64,000 nucleotides of DNA from Ramlibacter rhizophilus (GCF_004681965.1 NZ_SMLL01000006.1:310001-374000), one strand, 5' to 3'. Counted from the first letter of the stretch, positions 8,172-17,262 are shown. Notes: generated by a model not told the origin, from the sequence alone. A program made the numbers and translations.

Positions 8172-9596
8172 ATGAACGCTCCCACCGATCTCACGCATTT
8201 CGTTCCCGAGGTGCAGCCGCGTCCCGTGCCGCAAGCCCTGCTGGAGGCCCTGCAGGCGCGCTTCGGCGCGCAGTGCTCCACCGCCATGGCGGTGCGCGAG
8301 CAGCATGGCCGGGACGAGTCGTCCTTCAGCGTCCCGCCGCCGGCGGCCGTGGTCTTTGCCGAGTCCACGCAGGACGTGGCCGATGCGCTCTCCCTGGCGC
8401 AGCAGTACGAGGTGCCGGTCATCCCCTTCGGCGTCGGCTCCTCGCTGGAGGGTCACCTGCTGGCGGTGCAGGGCGGCATCAGCATCGACCTGGGCCGCAT
8501 GAACCGCGTGCTCGCGGTCAACGCCGAGGACCTCACCGTCACCGTGCAGCCGGGCGTCACGCGCAAGCAGCTCAACGAAGAGATCAAGAGCACGGGCCTG
8601 TTCTTCCCCATCGACCCCGGCGCCGACGCCAGCCTCGGCGGCATGTGCGCCACGCGCGCGAGCGGCACCAATGCCGTGCGCTACGGGACCATGCGCGAGA
8701 ACGTGCTGGCGCTGGAAGTGGTCACCGCCAGCGGCGAGGTGATCCGCACCGGCACGCGGGCGCGCAAGTCCTCGGCCGGCTACGACCTCACGCGCCTGTT
8801 CGTCGGCAGCGAGGGCACGCTGGGCGTCATCACCGAGATCACGCTGCGCATCTACCCGCTGCCCGAGGCCATTTCGGCGGCGGTGTGCTCCTTCCCCAGC
8901 ATCGAGGCGGCGGTGCGCACCACCATCCAGGTCATCCAGCTGGGCGTGCCCATCGCCCGCGTGGAGCTGATCGACCAGCACACGGTGCGCATGGTCAACG
9001 CGCACAGCAAGCTGGGCCTGCGCGAGCAGCCCATGCTCCTCATGGAGTTCCACGGCTCGCCCGCGAGCGTGAAGGAGCAGGCCGAGACGGTGCAGGAGAT
9101 CGCGGCCGAGTTCGGCGGCACGGCCTTCGAGTGGGCCACCACGCCCGAGGAGCGCACGCGCCTGTGGACCGCGCGGCACAACGCCTACTTCGCCGCGATT
9201 CAGTCACGCCCGGGCTGCCGCGCCATCTCCACCGACACCTGCGTGCCCATCTCGCGCCTGGCCGACTGCCTGCTCGACTCCGTCGAGGAAGCCGACGCCA
9301 GCGGCATCCCCTACTTCCTCGTGGGCCACGTGGGCGACGGCAACTTCCACTTCGGCTACCTGCTGAACCCGGACGACCCGCGCGAGCGCGAGGTTGCCGA
9401 AGGCCTGAACCAGACCCTGGTCGCACGCGCCCTGCGCCTGGGCGGCACCTGCACCGGCGAGCACGGCGTGGGCCTGCACAAGATGGGCTTCCTGGTGGAC
9501 GAGGCGGGCGCCGGCGCGGTGGAGATGATGCGGACCATCAAGCGGGCGCTGGACCCGAAGAACATCATGAATCCGGGGAAGATTTTTTCGCTCTGA
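8172..9596 (+). CDS. FAD-binding oxidase, D-lactate dehydrogenase/GlcD type
   Basis: 474 residues. The N-terminal FAD-binding (PCMH/FAD_binding_4) domain shows VIPFGVGSSLEGHLLAVQGG and DPGADASLGGMCATRASGTN; the C-terminal FAD-oxidase domain shows GHVGDGNFHFG and GTCTGEHGVGLHKMGFL, whose histidines and aspartate contact flavin and substrate. This arrangement fits cytochrome-linked D-lactate dehydrogenase or the GlcD subunit of glycolate oxidase, oxidising a 2-hydroxy acid and feeding electrons to the respiratory chain. No glcE/glcF neighbours are present, which favours a stand-alone D-lactate dehydrogenase. The ATG at 8172 has GAAGGA at 8161-8166; an upstream extension to 8115 lacks family similarity. 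Confidence 0.86.
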   Translation: MNAPTDLTHFVPEVQPRPVPQALLEALQARFGAQCSTAMAVREQHGRDESSFSVPPPAAVVFAESTQDVADALSLAQQYEVPVIPFGVGSSLEGHLLAVQGGISIDLGRMNRVLAVNAEDLTVTVQPGVTRKQLNEEIKSTGLFFPIDPGADASLGGMCATRASGTNAVRYGTMRENVLALEVVTASGEVIRTGTRARKSSAGYDLTRLFVGSEGTLGVITEITLRIYPLPEAISAAVCSFPSIEAAVRTTIQVIQLGVPIARVELIDQHTVRMVNAHSKLGLREQPMLLMEFHGSPASVKEQAETVQEIAAEFGGTAFEWATTPEERTRLWTARHNAYFAAIQSRPGCRAISTDTCVPISRLADCLLDSVEEADASGIPYFLVGHVGDGNFHFGYLLNPDDPREREVAEGLNQTLVARALRLGGTCTGEHGVGLHKMGFLVDEAGAGAVEMMRTIKRALDPKNIMNPGKIFSL

Positions 9597-9645
9597 TGTT
9601 CTCGACGAACAGCGATCCCAGACCTCGGTCGGGCTGAGCGTTTAT

Positions 9646-9671
9646 CCACCGCGGGGCCAAGGCCCCGGTGG
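9646..9671. terminator. Hairpin between convergent D-lactate dehydrogenase and EamA genes
   Basis: CCACCGCGGGGCC, AA, GGCCCCGGTGG forms a GC stem with a two-base bulge at the centre of the 110-bp convergent gap. There is no T-run, so it is a weak intrinsic-terminator candidate. The bases after it (GGTGGAAGACA...ATCAAA...CATCCGTTCG, 9667-9701) are closely similar to 40286-40321, so the region is also part of a dispersed repeat. Confidence 0.45.
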
Positions 9672-9706
9672 AAGACATCGCCAATCAAACACATCCGTTC
9701 GGGCGA

Positions 9707-10621
9707 TCACCGCTTCCTCATCCCCAGCCACATCACCGCCCCCACCACCACCAGCGCCCCCAGCACCTGCACCGGGGCGATGGCCTGGCCCAAGATCAGC
9801 CAGGCGAGCACCAGGGCGAACACCGGCTCGACGTTCATGATGGCCGAATTGCCGACCACGCCCAGCTTGGGCAGCACGGTGAACATGATGGTGAAGGCCG
9901 TGCCGAAAAGGGCGGTGAGGGCGGCCAGTCCGCCCCATCCGGCGGGTGCGGTGGGCAGGTGGAAGCCACCCTGGGCCGCGACGGTCGCCAGGCCCACGAG
10001 GCCGGCGATGGCCATGGTGGTGGCGGTGCGCACGCGGCCGTCCACGTCGCCGGCTTCGTGCTGCGTGATCACCAGGGCGAGGCCGAATACCGCCGCGGCC
10101 GTGAGGGCGAAGGCCACGCCGGCTCCGATGCGCGCCCACTGGCCGCCTGCGCCCAGACCCGAGGCGGCGCCGAAGACGTCCAGCGCGAGGGCCAAGCCGA
10201 AAAGGATTACCGGCATGGCCATGAGCGTCGCGCGCTCGGGCCGGTGGCGGTACACCAGCGCGGCCCAGAACGCCGTCCAGAGCGGATAGGTGTTGAAGGC
10301 CAGCAGCGCCAGCGCCACCGGCAGCCGCGCGACCGAGGAGTAGAGGCACAGGCTCTGCACCCCGATCAGCAGGCCGACCGCCGGCAGCATTCGCTTGTGG
10401 CGGGCGGTGAAGCGCGGGCGCACCCGCTGTGCCAGCACGACGGCCGTCACGACGCCGGCGGTGACGAAGCTGCGGAACACCACGGCCGTTGCCACATCCA
10501 CGCCGTTGTTGAAGGCGATGCGCGCGGCCACGTGGTTAGCGCCCATCATGAGCGCGATGAGCAGCAGGGTCGCGAAGGCCGCGCCACTCAGGGCGCGCAG
10601 CGGCGGGGCGGTGGCGCTCAC
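9707..10621 (-). CDS. EamA-family (DMT) transporter, last gene of the extended hpa run
   Basis: 304 residues, about ten membrane helices in two EamA repeats (LIALMMGANHVAARIAFNNG in the first, ALTALFGTAFTIMFTVLPK in the second). The start is the GTG at 10621, whose bases overlap the TGA of the upstream reductase gene as GTGA, a strong sign of translational coupling; this start also gives a normal family length. It is the distal gene of a minus-strand run that begins at hpaR. No HpaX-type permease for hydroxyphenylacetate is present, so this carrier might move a pathway substrate or product, which is inference. Confidence 0.83.
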   Translation of the reverse strand: MSATAPPLRALSGAAFATLLLIALMMGANHVAARIAFNNGVDVATAVVFRSFVTAGVVTAVVLAQRVRPRFTARHKRMLPAVGLLIGVQSLCLYSSVARLPVALALLAFNTYPLWTAFWAALVYRHRPERATLMAMPVILFGLALALDVFGAASGLGAGGQWARIGAGVAFALTAAAVFGLALVITQHEAGDVDGRVRTATTMAIAGLVGLATVAAQGGFHLPTAPAGWGGLAALTALFGTAFTIMFTVLPKLGVVGNSAIMNVEPVFALVLAWLILGQAIAPVQVLGALVVVGAVMWLGMRKR

Positions 10622-11595
10622 GGATAGAGCCCGCGCACGCGCGCATGCAGGCGCGCCAGGCCGAGCAATGCGTCGGAGAAAGGCGTGGGCACGCTGGTCA
10701 GGCGGCCGATCTCCTGCACCACGGTGACCAGCGCGTCGAGTTCCACGGCGCGGCCGGCTTCCACGTCCTGCAGCATGGAGGTCTTGAAGGCGCCCAGCTT
10801 CATCGTGACCTGGTGCCGGTCCTCCGGTTCTTGCTCGATGGGGATGCCGATGCGGTGGCCGATCTCGCGCGCTTCCAGCATCACGCGCGAGATGAACTCG
10901 CGCACCTGCGGGTCGGCCAGGATGCGGTCCGTGGTGGCGCCGGTGATGGCGCTGACCGGATTGACGGTCATGTTGCCCCAGAGCTTGTACCAGGCGTCCT
11001 TCTGGATCTGCTCGGACAGCTGCACCTCCAGGCCGGCTTGCTGCAGCAGATCGACCAGGGCGCGCACGCGCGCCGTCTTCTCCCCCGAAGGCTCGCCCAC
11101 GATCAGGCGCTTGCCGAAGTGGTGCTGCACGTCCCCCGGACCCTTGAGCGAGCAGCTCGCGTGAACCACGCAGCCGATGATGTGCCGCGCGGGGATGCAG
11201 CGCGCGATCTCGCCGCCCGGGTCCACCGACTCCAGATGGCTGCCGGCCAGCGCGCCGCCGAAGCCGTCGAAGAACCACCAGGGCACGCCGTTCATGGCGG
11301 TGAGGACGAGGGTCTGCGGCCCGAGCAGCGGAGCGATGTGACGCGCGACCTCCGCCATGGCCGGCGCCTTCACGGCGATGACCACGAGGTCCTGCACGCC
11401 CAGGGTTGCCGGCGATTCGCTCGCCTCGACCGGAACTGCGAACGATTCGCCGCCGCTGGCAAGGCGCAGTCCGTGCTCGCGCAGCGCGGTGAACGTTGCG
11501 CCGCGCGCGACCACGCTCACGGGGGTTCCCGCGCGCGCCAGCGTCGCACCGATCCAGCCGCCGATGGCGCCGGCGCCGTAGATGCAGGTCTTCAT
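10618..11595 (-). CDS. 2-Dehydropantoate 2-reductase family protein (ApbA/PanE-like)
   Basis: 325 residues. The N-terminal Rossmann fold carries the NADPH-binding glycine motif GAGAIGG at residues 7-13. The catalytic region shows DAWYKLWGNMTVNPVSAI, where the Lys and Asn are the usual ketopantoate-reductase residues, and the C-terminal helical domain is present. The family reduces 2-oxo acids with a neighbouring hydroxymethyl or similar group. In this location, behind a dehydratase and an aldolase and coupled to a transporter, a catabolic 2-oxo-acid reductase is more plausible than pantothenate synthesis, but that is inference. Its stop overlaps the next gene's GTG, and the upstream aldolase ends four bases before its ATG. 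Confidence 0.85.
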   Translation of the reverse strand: MKTCIYGAGAIGGWIGATLARAGTPVSVVARGATFTALREHGLRLASGGESFAVPVEASESPATLGVQDLVVIAVKAPAMAEVARHIAPLLGPQTLVLTAMNGVPWWFFDGFGGALAGSHLESVDPGGEIARCIPARHIIGCVVHASCSLKGPGDVQHHFGKRLIVGEPSGEKTARVRALVDLLQQAGLEVQLSEQIQKDAWYKLWGNMTVNPVSAITGATTDRILADPQVREFISRVMLEAREIGHRIGIPIEQEPEDRHQVTMKLGAFKTSMLQDVEAGRAVELDALVTVVQEIGRLTSVPTPFSDALLGLARLHARVRGLYP

Positions 11596-11599
11596 CGTG

Positions 11600-12373
11600 T
11601 CACTGCTTGTAGGAGGGGTCGATGCGCTCCACGCGCCGCACCAGCGCGTCGAACACGTCCTGGCCGGCGCCGAAGCGCGTGTCCCATTGCAGCGCGTCGC
11701 GCGTGGTCTTGCGCACCACGTCCTCGGGCACGGGGATCGCGGGGCCGAGCGTGGCCTGCGCCAGCTGGATCTCGCAGGCGCGGTTCAGCGTCCACAGCCG
11801 CACGAAGCACAGGGGCAGCGAGGGCGCCCAGGCGAGCAGGCCATGATTGCGAAGGATCACCAGCGGCTTGTCGCCGATGGCTGCGAGCAGGCGCGGCGCC
11901 TCGTCGGCGTGCACGGTGATGCCTTCGAAGTCGTGGTAGGCCACCATGCCGCCGACCTGCGCCGAATAGAAGTTGTTCTGCGCCAGGCCGCCGGCGGTGC
12001 AGGCCACCGCCACCCCGGCGGTGGTGTGCGTGTGCATGACGCAGTGCGCCTCGGGCAGGTGCTCGTGGATGGCCGAGTGCACCGTGAAGCCGGCCGGGTT
12101 CACGCCCCAGGGGCTGTCCTCGATCTTGTTGCCCTGCACGTCGATCTTCACCAGGTTGCTGGCCGTCACTTCCGAGTAGTGCAGCCCGAAGGGGTTGATC
12201 AGGAAGTGCTTGCGGCCGCCCGTCACGCTGTCCGGCAGGCGCACGGTGATGTGGTTGTAGATCATCTCCGTCCACCCCAGCATGTCGAACACGCGGTAGC
12301 AGGCGGCCAGCTGGACGCGGGCCTGCCATTCGTCGGGGTGCATGGTGGCGGTGGGTTGGGCCATGGCGTTCAT
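11600..12373 (-). CDS. Class II aldolase/adducin-family protein
   Basis: 257 residues covering the whole aldolase II domain. The zinc-binding histidines are visible: His114 and His116 in CVMHTHTTAG and His177 in ILRNHGLLAW. Glu/Asp residues that act as base in fuculose-phosphate aldolase are less obvious, so it may be an aldolase, an epimerase or a decarboxylase of a sugar-like acid. The ATG at 12373 has a GAGGAAA Shine-Dalgarno. It follows the IlvD/Edd-type dehydratase by 26 bp and precedes the reductase by 4 bp, suggesting these three enzymes act on related intermediates. It is not a known enzyme of homoprotocatechuate breakdown. Confidence 0.83.
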   Translation of the reverse strand: MNAMAQPTATMHPDEWQARVQLAACYRVFDMLGWTEMIYNHITVRLPDSVTGGRKHFLINPFGLHYSEVTASNLVKIDVQGNKIEDSPWGVNPAGFTVHSAIHEHLPEAHCVMHTHTTAGVAVACTAGGLAQNNFYSAQVGGMVAYHDFEGITVHADEAPRLLAAIGDKPLVILRNHGLLAWAPSLPLCFVRLWTLNRACEIQLAQATLGPAIPVPEDVVRKTTRDALQWDTRFGAGQDVFDALVRRVERIDPSYKQ

Positions 12374-12399
12374 GGTTTCCTCGTGGGTTGGCAAGGGAT

Positions 12400-14109
12400 T
12401 CAGGACTCGTCGCGCAGCCACACCACGCCGCCCGAGTGGGTGACGGCGCCCTGGTGGCTGGGCCGCACGGTGGCGGCGTACTTTTCCAGCAGGCCGCCGC
12501 GCGGCGTGGGTCGGGGCCTGCGTTCGGCCAGGCGCGCCTGGATCTGCGCGTCGCTCAGCGCGACGCGGATGCTGCGCGCCTCGGGGCGGGCATCGATGTG
12601 GACCGTATCGCCGTCACGCAGGGCGGCGATCGGGCCGCCCTCGGCGGCCTCGGGGCCGGCATAGCCGATGCACAGTCCCCGCGTCGCACCCGAGAAGCGG
12701 CCGTCGGTCAGCAGGGCCACGCGGTCGCCCATGCCCTGGCCATAGAGCAGCGCGGTGATGCCCAGCATCTCGCGCATGCCGGGGCTGCCCTTGGGGCCTT
12801 CGTTGCGCACGACCAGCACGTCGCCGGCTTGGTAGCGTCGGTGCTGCACGGCGGCCTGCGCCTCCTCTTCGCTTTCGAACACGCGGGCCGGTCCGCTGAA
12901 GACCAGCGTGGCCAGGCCCGCGGTCTTGAGCAGCGCGCCGTCGGGGCAGAGGTTGCCCTTGAGCACCGCCACGCCGCCCTCGCGGGCGCGGGCGTTCTCG
13001 ATGCGCCGCACCACCTCGCCGTCGGGCTCGGCCGCTCCTTCCAGCGCCTGGGCCAGGGTCTGGCCGGTGAAGGTGAGCGCATCGCCGTGGAGGAAGCCGC
13101 CGCGCAACAGCTCGCGCAGGATGACCTGCGCACCGCCGATCTCGTGCACGTCGCGCGCATGGAAGCGTCCGCCGGGGCTCAGGTCGCCGATCAGCGGTGT
13201 GCGCGCGAAGACCTCGGCCACGTCGTCCAGGTGGAACTTGATGCCCGCCTCGTGCGCGATGGCCGGCAGGTGCAGCGCGGCGTTGGTCGAGCCGCCCGTG
13301 GCGGACACCACCGCGCAGGCGTTCTCCAGCGCCTGGCGCGTGACCACGTCGCGCGGCAGGGGGCCGTCGCCGGCCACGGCCTTCATCAGTGCGCGGGCCG
13401 CGCGGCGCAGCATGGGGGCGCGCTCGCTGTACACCGCCGGGATCATGGAGGAGCCGATCGGCGCGAGGCCCAGGGCCTCGGACACCATGCCCATGGTGTT
13501 GGCCGTGAACTGGCCCGCGCAGGCGCCCGTGGTCGGAATGCAGGAATGCGTGACGGCGGCGAGTTCCTCGGTGCTGGCGGTGCCGGCCAGCACTTTGCCG
13601 ATCGTCTCGTAATTGTGGACCGCGTTGATGTCCTGGCCCGCCAGGCGCCCGGGTAGCGCCGCGCCGCCGTGCACGAACACGCCCGGCACGTTGCAGCGCA
13701 CGATGCCCATCATCAACCCGGGGAGGTTCTTGTCGCAGGCCCCGATGGCGAAGATGCCGTCCCACTGGTGGCCGCGCGTGGAGGCCTCCACGCTGTCGGC
13801 GATCAGCTCGCGGGAGATCAGCGAGAAGCGCATGCCCGAATGCGCCATGGTGAGGCCGTCGGAGACCGAGACCACCGGGCACTCGTGCGGGGTGCCGCCG
13901 GCGGCGTAGATGCCGGTCCTGGCGTGCTGGGCCTGATCGCGCAGGTTGGCGTTGCAGGGGCTCATCTCGCCCCCGGTATGGAACACGCCGACGTGCGGCC
14001 GGGCGATGTCCTCGTCGTCCTGGCCCAGGGCGTGCAGGAAGCCGCGCGCGCTGGCGCGCAGCAGGCCCTCGTGCATGGTGGCCGAGCGCAGGCGGGGCTT
14101 GTCCGTCAT
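12400..14109 (-). CDS. IlvD/Edd-family dehydratase
   Basis: 569 residues. The three cysteines that hold the Fe-S cluster in this family are present: Cys52 (MSPCNANL), Cys125 ([13 protein letters not shown]) and Cys197 ([14 protein letters not shown]). The C terminus has the active-site region [13 protein letters not shown]. Members dehydrate either 2,3-dihydroxy branched acids (IlvD) or sugar acids such as aldonates and 6-phosphogluconate (Edd). The ATG at 14109 overlaps the stop of hpaI as ATGA, so it is translated with an aldolase of 2-oxo-3-deoxy acids. That pairing favours a sugar-acid dehydratase, although annotation as dihydroxy-acid dehydratase would also be defensible. The open frame runs on upstream, but that is antisense-type read-through. 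Confidence 0.85.
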   Translation of the reverse strand: MTDKPRLRSATMHEGLLRASARGFLHALGQDDEDIARPHVGVFHTGGEMSPCNANLRDQAQHARTGIYAAGGTPHECPVVSVSDGLTMAHSGMRFSLISRELIADSVEASTRGHQWDGIFAIGACDKNLPGLMMGIVRCNVPGVFVHGGAALPGRLAGQDINAVHNYETIGKVLAGTASTEELAAVTHSCIPTTGACAGQFTANTMGMVSEALGLAPIGSSMIPAVYSERAPMLRRAARALMKAVAGDGPLPRDVVTRQALENACAVVSATGGSTNAALHLPAIAHEAGIKFHLDDVAEVFARTPLIGDLSPGGRFHARDVHEIGGAQVILRELLRGGFLHGDALTFTGQTLAQALEGAAEPDGEVVRRIENARAREGGVAVLKGNLCPDGALLKTAGLATLVFSGPARVFESEEEAQAAVQHRRYQAGDVLVVRNEGPKGSPGMREMLGITALLYGQGMGDRVALLTDGRFSGATRGLCIGYAGPEAAEGGPIAALRDGDTVHIDARPEARSIRVALSDAQIQARLAERRPRPTPRGGLLEKYAATVRPSHQGAVTHSGGVVWLRDES

Positions 14110-14903
14110 GGCGCACTTCCTGCAGGCTGCGCCTTGAACTTCGCGGCCAGCGCACTGGTGGCGCGCGCGAGCAGGTAGGTGTCCACGCCCACCGCGACGA
14201 AGGTGGCCCCGAGCGCGAGGTAATGCGGCGCCAGCGTGTCGTCCACGGTCAGGATGCCCGCGGCCTTGCCGGTGCGCACGATGCGGCGGATGGCGTCGTC
14301 CACCGCTGCGCGCACCTCCGGATGGCCCGCATTGCCGGTGTGCCCCAGCGAGGCCGCAAGGTCCGCGGGCCCGACGAAGACGCCGTCCACGCCGTCGATG
14401 GCGGCGATGGCCTCGATGTTGTCCAGCGCGGTCCGGCTCTCCACCTGCATCAGCAGGCACACCTGCTCGTTGGCCTCGTGGGCATAACGCGGGTAGCGGC
14501 CCCAGCGCGAGGCGCGTGCACCGCCCAGGCCGCGCAGGCCCGCGCCCGGGTAGCGGCTCGCGCGCACGATGGCTGCCGCCTGCTCGGGCGTGTCCACCAT
14601 GGGCACCAGCAGGCTCGTGTAGCCGATGTCCAGGTACTGCTTGATCAGCGTCTGGCCGACCTCGCCGTGGCCCATGGGCACGCGCGCGACGGCGTGCGAG
14701 CCGGGGTAGCCCGCGATGGCCTGGGCCTGGTGCAGCATGGTCTGCAGGTCGTTGGGCGAATGCTCGCCATCGACCAGCAGCCAGTCGAAGCCGGCGCCGG
14801 CGCAGATCTCGGCGGTGTAGCCGTTGGCCAGGCCGAGCCACAGGCCGATCTGGGCGCGCTTGTCGGCCAGGGCCTGCTTGAAGGGATTGACGGGCGTTTG
14901 CAT
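14106..14903 (-). CDS. hpaI: 4-Hydroxy-2-oxoheptane-1,7-dioate aldolase (HpaI family)
   Basis: 265 residues, standard for HpaI/HpcH-type class II pyruvate aldolases. It should split 4-hydroxy-2-oxoheptanedioate to pyruvate and succinate semialdehyde, the last step of the hpa pathway. [11 protein letters not shown] near residue 40 and [24 protein letters not shown] carry the metal-ligating Glu, and [10 protein letters not shown] the substrate loop. The gene begins 6 bp after hpaH and overlaps the dehydratase start by 4 bp. HpaI enzymes are known to accept many 2-oxo-4-hydroxy acids, which is relevant to the unusual partner downstream. Confidence 0.9.
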   Translation of the reverse strand: MQTPVNPFKQALADKRAQIGLWLGLANGYTAEICAGAGFDWLLVDGEHSPNDLQTMLHQAQAIAGYPGSHAVARVPMGHGEVGQTLIKQYLDIGYTSLLVPMVDTPEQAAAIVRASRYPGAGLRGLGGARASRWGRYPRYAHEANEQVCLLMQVESRTALDNIEAIAAIDGVDGVFVGPADLAASLGHTGNAGHPEVRAAVDDAIRRIVRTGKAAGILTVDDTLAPHYLALGATFVAVGVDTYLLARATSALAAKFKAQPAGSAP

Positions 14904-14909
14904 GGGCGC

Positions 14910-15713
14910 TTACTCGAAATGGAAACTGAAGCGGCCGAGGGGGCCGTAGTCGGCCTCGAAGCGGTCGCCGGCCTTGGCGGCCACGGGCCGCGTGAACGAG
15001 CCGGCCAGCACCACCTGCCCGGGCTCCAGGCACTCGCCCCAGGGCGCGAGCTTGCCGGCCAGCCAGGCCACGCCGATGGCCGGGTGGCCCTGCACGCCGG
15101 CGGCCAGGCCCGTTTCCTCCACCACGCCGTTGACGCGCAGGATGGCGCCGCACCAGGGCAGGTCCACCTCGCGCGGGGCCACGCGGCGCCCCCCCAGCAC
15201 GATGCCGGCGTTGGCGGCGTTGTCGCTGATGGTGTCCTGCACGCGTCGCATGGCCTTGGTGTGGCGGTCGAACTGCTCGATGCGCGAGTCGATGATCTCG
15301 ACGGCCGGCTGCACGTAGTCGGTGGCGTCCAGCACGTCGTCCACCGTGAGGCCCTCGCCCTGCAGGCGCTGCTTGAGCACGAAGGCCAGCTCCACCTCCA
15401 CGCGCGGGGCGATGAAGCGCTGCATGGGCAGCGCGCCGGGCTCGAAGAACATGTCGTCCACCAGGGTGCCGAAGTCCGGCTCGTCGATCTGGCTGGAGAT
15501 CTGCATGGCGCGCGAGGTCAGGCCGATCTTGTGGCCGCGCACGCGGCGGCCCTCGGCCAGCTTCATCTTCACCCAGGCGCGCGAGACGGCATAGCCGTCC
15601 TGCAGCGTCATCTGCGGGTGGCGCTTGCTGAAGTGCTCCACCTGCACGCGGGTTTTTTCGCTCTGGTGCAGTTCGGCGGCGAGTTGCTCGATGAGGTCGG
15701 CGGCGAGGGTCAT
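14910..15713 (-). CDS. hpaH: 2-Oxo-hept-3-ene-1,7-dioate hydratase
   Basis: 267 residues of the MhpD/HpaH hydratase family. It adds water to 2-oxohept-3-enedioate to give the HpaI substrate. Visible family motifs are [12 protein letters not shown] near residue 60, [10 protein letters not shown] with the metal-binding glutamates, AVEIIDSR, and GNAANAG-like [11 protein letters not shown]. The start ATG overlaps the TGA of hpaF (ATGA at 15710-15713), so translation is coupled. No regulatory signal of its own is seen. Confidence 0.92.
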   Translation of the reverse strand: MTLAADLIEQLAAELHQSEKTRVQVEHFSKRHPQMTLQDGYAVSRAWVKMKLAEGRRVRGHKIGLTSRAMQISSQIDEPDFGTLVDDMFFEPGALPMQRFIAPRVEVELAFVLKQRLQGEGLTVDDVLDATDYVQPAVEIIDSRIEQFDRHTKAMRRVQDTISDNAANAGIVLGGRRVAPREVDLPWCGAILRVNGVVEETGLAAGVQGHPAIGVAWLAGKLAPWGECLEPGQVVLAGSFTRPVAAKAGDRFEADYGPLGRFSFHFE

Positions 15714-16120
15714 GCGGCTTTGTTGAAGAGGGGGTGCAGGGTGCTGTGCTTGGCGTCGTACACCTGGCCGGGGCTTTCGTCCACGTTCACGGTGATGCCG
15801 ATCAGCTCGCGCTCGAAGATGGGCGCGAAGTGCGCCTTCACCGTCTGCAGCAGGGCGTCGCCGGCCGCCTGCTTCACGGCGTCGCTGCGGCCCGCGGCCA
15901 TGCGCAGGTTCAGGTACATGAAGGCGTAGTCGCCGCGGCCGTCGGCCACCGCGTAGTGCGCGGCGGGGTAGGCCAGCACGCGCGTGCCGCCCGTGGGAAA
16001 GACCTGCTTGCCGGCCTCGTCGCGCACCGACAGCATGGTGTCGGCGAGCGCGCGGCACAGGGCCGTGAGGTCGGTCTTGGGCTCGATGTTGGGCGTGTAG
16101 AGGATCACCAGGTGCGGCAT
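15710..16120 (-). CDS. hpaF: 5-Carboxymethyl-2-hydroxymuconate delta-isomerase
   Basis: 136 residues of the tautomerase superfamily. Pro2, the N-terminal proline that acts as the general base after removal of Met, is present ([13 protein letters not shown]). [18 protein letters not shown] and the C-terminal IGITVNVDE match HpcD/HpaF. It converts 5-carboxymethyl-2-hydroxymuconate to its oxo form before decarboxylation by HpaG. It starts 13 bp after hpaD and overlaps hpaH by 4 bp. Confidence 0.9.
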   Translation of the reverse strand: MPHLVILYTPNIEPKTDLTALCRALADTMLSVRDEAGKQVFPTGGTRVLAYPAAHYAVADGRGDYAFMYLNLRMAAGRSDAVKQAAGDALLQTVKAHFAPIFERELIGITVNVDESPGQVYDAKHSTLHPLFNKAA

Positions 16121-16133
16121 GGCGGCGTGCTTC

Positions 16134-17060
16134 TCAGAGGCGGCTGCTGATGGCCGTGTAGCCCTCGGCCGAGGAGGCCTGGGCCCGCGGGATGGCGGCG
16201 CCGGTCTGCGGCGTGACGGGGAAGATGGCGTTGATCTGCCCGGTGCCGGAGGCGCCGAAGTAGGGCGTCACGATCTCGGCGTGGCCGTCATAGTCGGACC
16301 AGCCCAGGGCGCCCAGCAGCATGGCGGTGTCGTGCATGAAGCCTTCGCCGTGGCCCTTGGCGGCGTACTCGGGCAGCATGCCGCAGAAGGTCTTCCAGTC
16401 GCCGGCCTGCCACATGCGGATCACGTCCCGGTCCAGTGCTTCCAGGAAGGGGCTCCAGATCTTGAAGCCGAACTCGGGGGCGAGGCCGTTCTGCGCGAAG
16501 CGGTGCGAGAGCGACCCGCTGGCGAGCACGGCCACCGTGCCGTCGTACTCGTCCTCGATGGCGCGGCGGATGGCCCAGCCCAGGCGCGCGCTGTCGTTGA
16601 GGTAGTGCGCCATGCACAGCGCCGAGACCGACACCACCTTGAAGTGCTGGTCGGCATTCATGTAGCGCATGGGCACCAGCGTGCCGTACTCGGGGTTGAG
16701 CGTGGTCGCGTCGTGCGCCAGTGTCTCGACGCCCATGTCGTTGGCCACCCGCGCCATGGCCTGGCCGAGCACCGGGTTGCCGGAGAACTCGAAGGTCATA
16801 TTGCTGATGAAGTGCGGCAGCTCGTTGCTGGTGTACAGGCCCTTCCAGTGCGGCGCGCAGTTGATGTGGTAGTTGGCGTTGACCAGCCAGTGCGTGTCGA
16901 ACACCACGATGGTGTCCACGCCGAGTTCACGGCAGCGGCGGCCGATCTCGACGTGACCGTCGATGGCGTCCTGGCGCGAGCCCTTGCGGGGGCCGTCGAT
17001 CTCGCTGAGGTACATCGACGGAACGTGGGTGATCTTGGCGGCGAGGGCGAGCTTACCCAT
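16134..17060 (-). CDS. hpaD: 3,4-Dihydroxyphenylacetate (homoprotocatechuate) 2,3-dioxygenase
   Basis: 308 residues of the LigB-type (class III) extradiol ring-cleavage dioxygenases, which use Fe(II) held by two histidines and a glutamate. THVPSMYLSEIDGPRKG near the N terminus, VVFDTHWLVN around residue 55 and LASGSLSHRFAQNG carry the expected active-site histidines. It opens the catechol ring of homoprotocatechuate. I chose the ATG at 17060, which has GGGAG eight bases before it; the frame stays open upstream only because the palindromic repeat array can be read as PPPQPSPRG-type peptide, which is not part of the enzyme. This is the only hpa gene whose upstream junction is not tight. Confidence 0.9.
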   Translation of the reverse strand: MGKLALAAKITHVPSMYLSEIDGPRKGSRQDAIDGHVEIGRRCRELGVDTIVVFDTHWLVNANYHINCAPHWKGLYTSNELPHFISNMTFEFSGNPVLGQAMARVANDMGVETLAHDATTLNPEYGTLVPMRYMNADQHFKVVSVSALCMAHYLNDSARLGWAIRRAIEDEYDGTVAVLASGSLSHRFAQNGLAPEFGFKIWSPFLEALDRDVIRMWQAGDWKTFCGMLPEYAAKGHGEGFMHDTAMLLGALGWSDYDGHAEIVTPYFGASGTGQINAIFPVTPQTGAAIPRAQASSAEGYTAISSRL

Positions 17061-17089
17061 GATGAACTCCCGAAAGATATTGAAGCCCT

Positions 17090-17262
17090 CCCCTCGAGGG
17101 GAGGGTTGGGGAGGGGGGAGACCCGGTACGCCCCTTGGGGGCTGCGGCCATAGGCCGCATGCCCCTCGAGGGGAGGGTTGGGGAGGGGGGAGCCCCGGTA
17201 CGCCCCTTGGGGGCTGCGGCCATAGGCCGCATGCCCCTCGAGGGGAGGGTTGGGGAGGGGGG
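17090..17262. repeat. Tandem 72-bp palindromic repeat array with G-quadruplex-like tracts
   Basis: Three copies of CCCCTCGAGGGGAGGG followed by TTGGGGAGGGGGG begin near 17090, 17162 and 17234, exactly 72 bp apart; two complete spacers between them read GGTACGCCCCTTGGGGGC, then GCGGCCATAGGCCGC. Each unit has three inverted repeats: CCCCTCGAGGGG, CGCCCCTTGGGGGC and GCGGCC-ATA-GGCCGC (17144-17158). Four G-runs separated by loops of 1, 2 and 1 nt occur on the plus strand at 17098-17118, 17170-17190 and 17242-17262, a classical G-quadruplex pattern on the template strand of the hpa transcript. The near identity of the two spacers indicates recent tandem duplication. The array fills most of the 234-bp hpaE-hpaD gap. 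Confidence 0.85.

Noticed and set aside
12400..15153. Read-through frame joining the IlvD/Edd dehydratase with upstream sequence as one 917-aa protein
   Set aside because: The first 348 residues are an out-of-frame shadow of hpaI and hpaH; the true dehydratase starts at 14109 with an ATGA junction.
17090..17262. Possible CRISPR-like array because of regular 72-bp spacing
   Set aside because: The spacers are identical to each other, units are palindromic along most of their length, and no cas genes are present.
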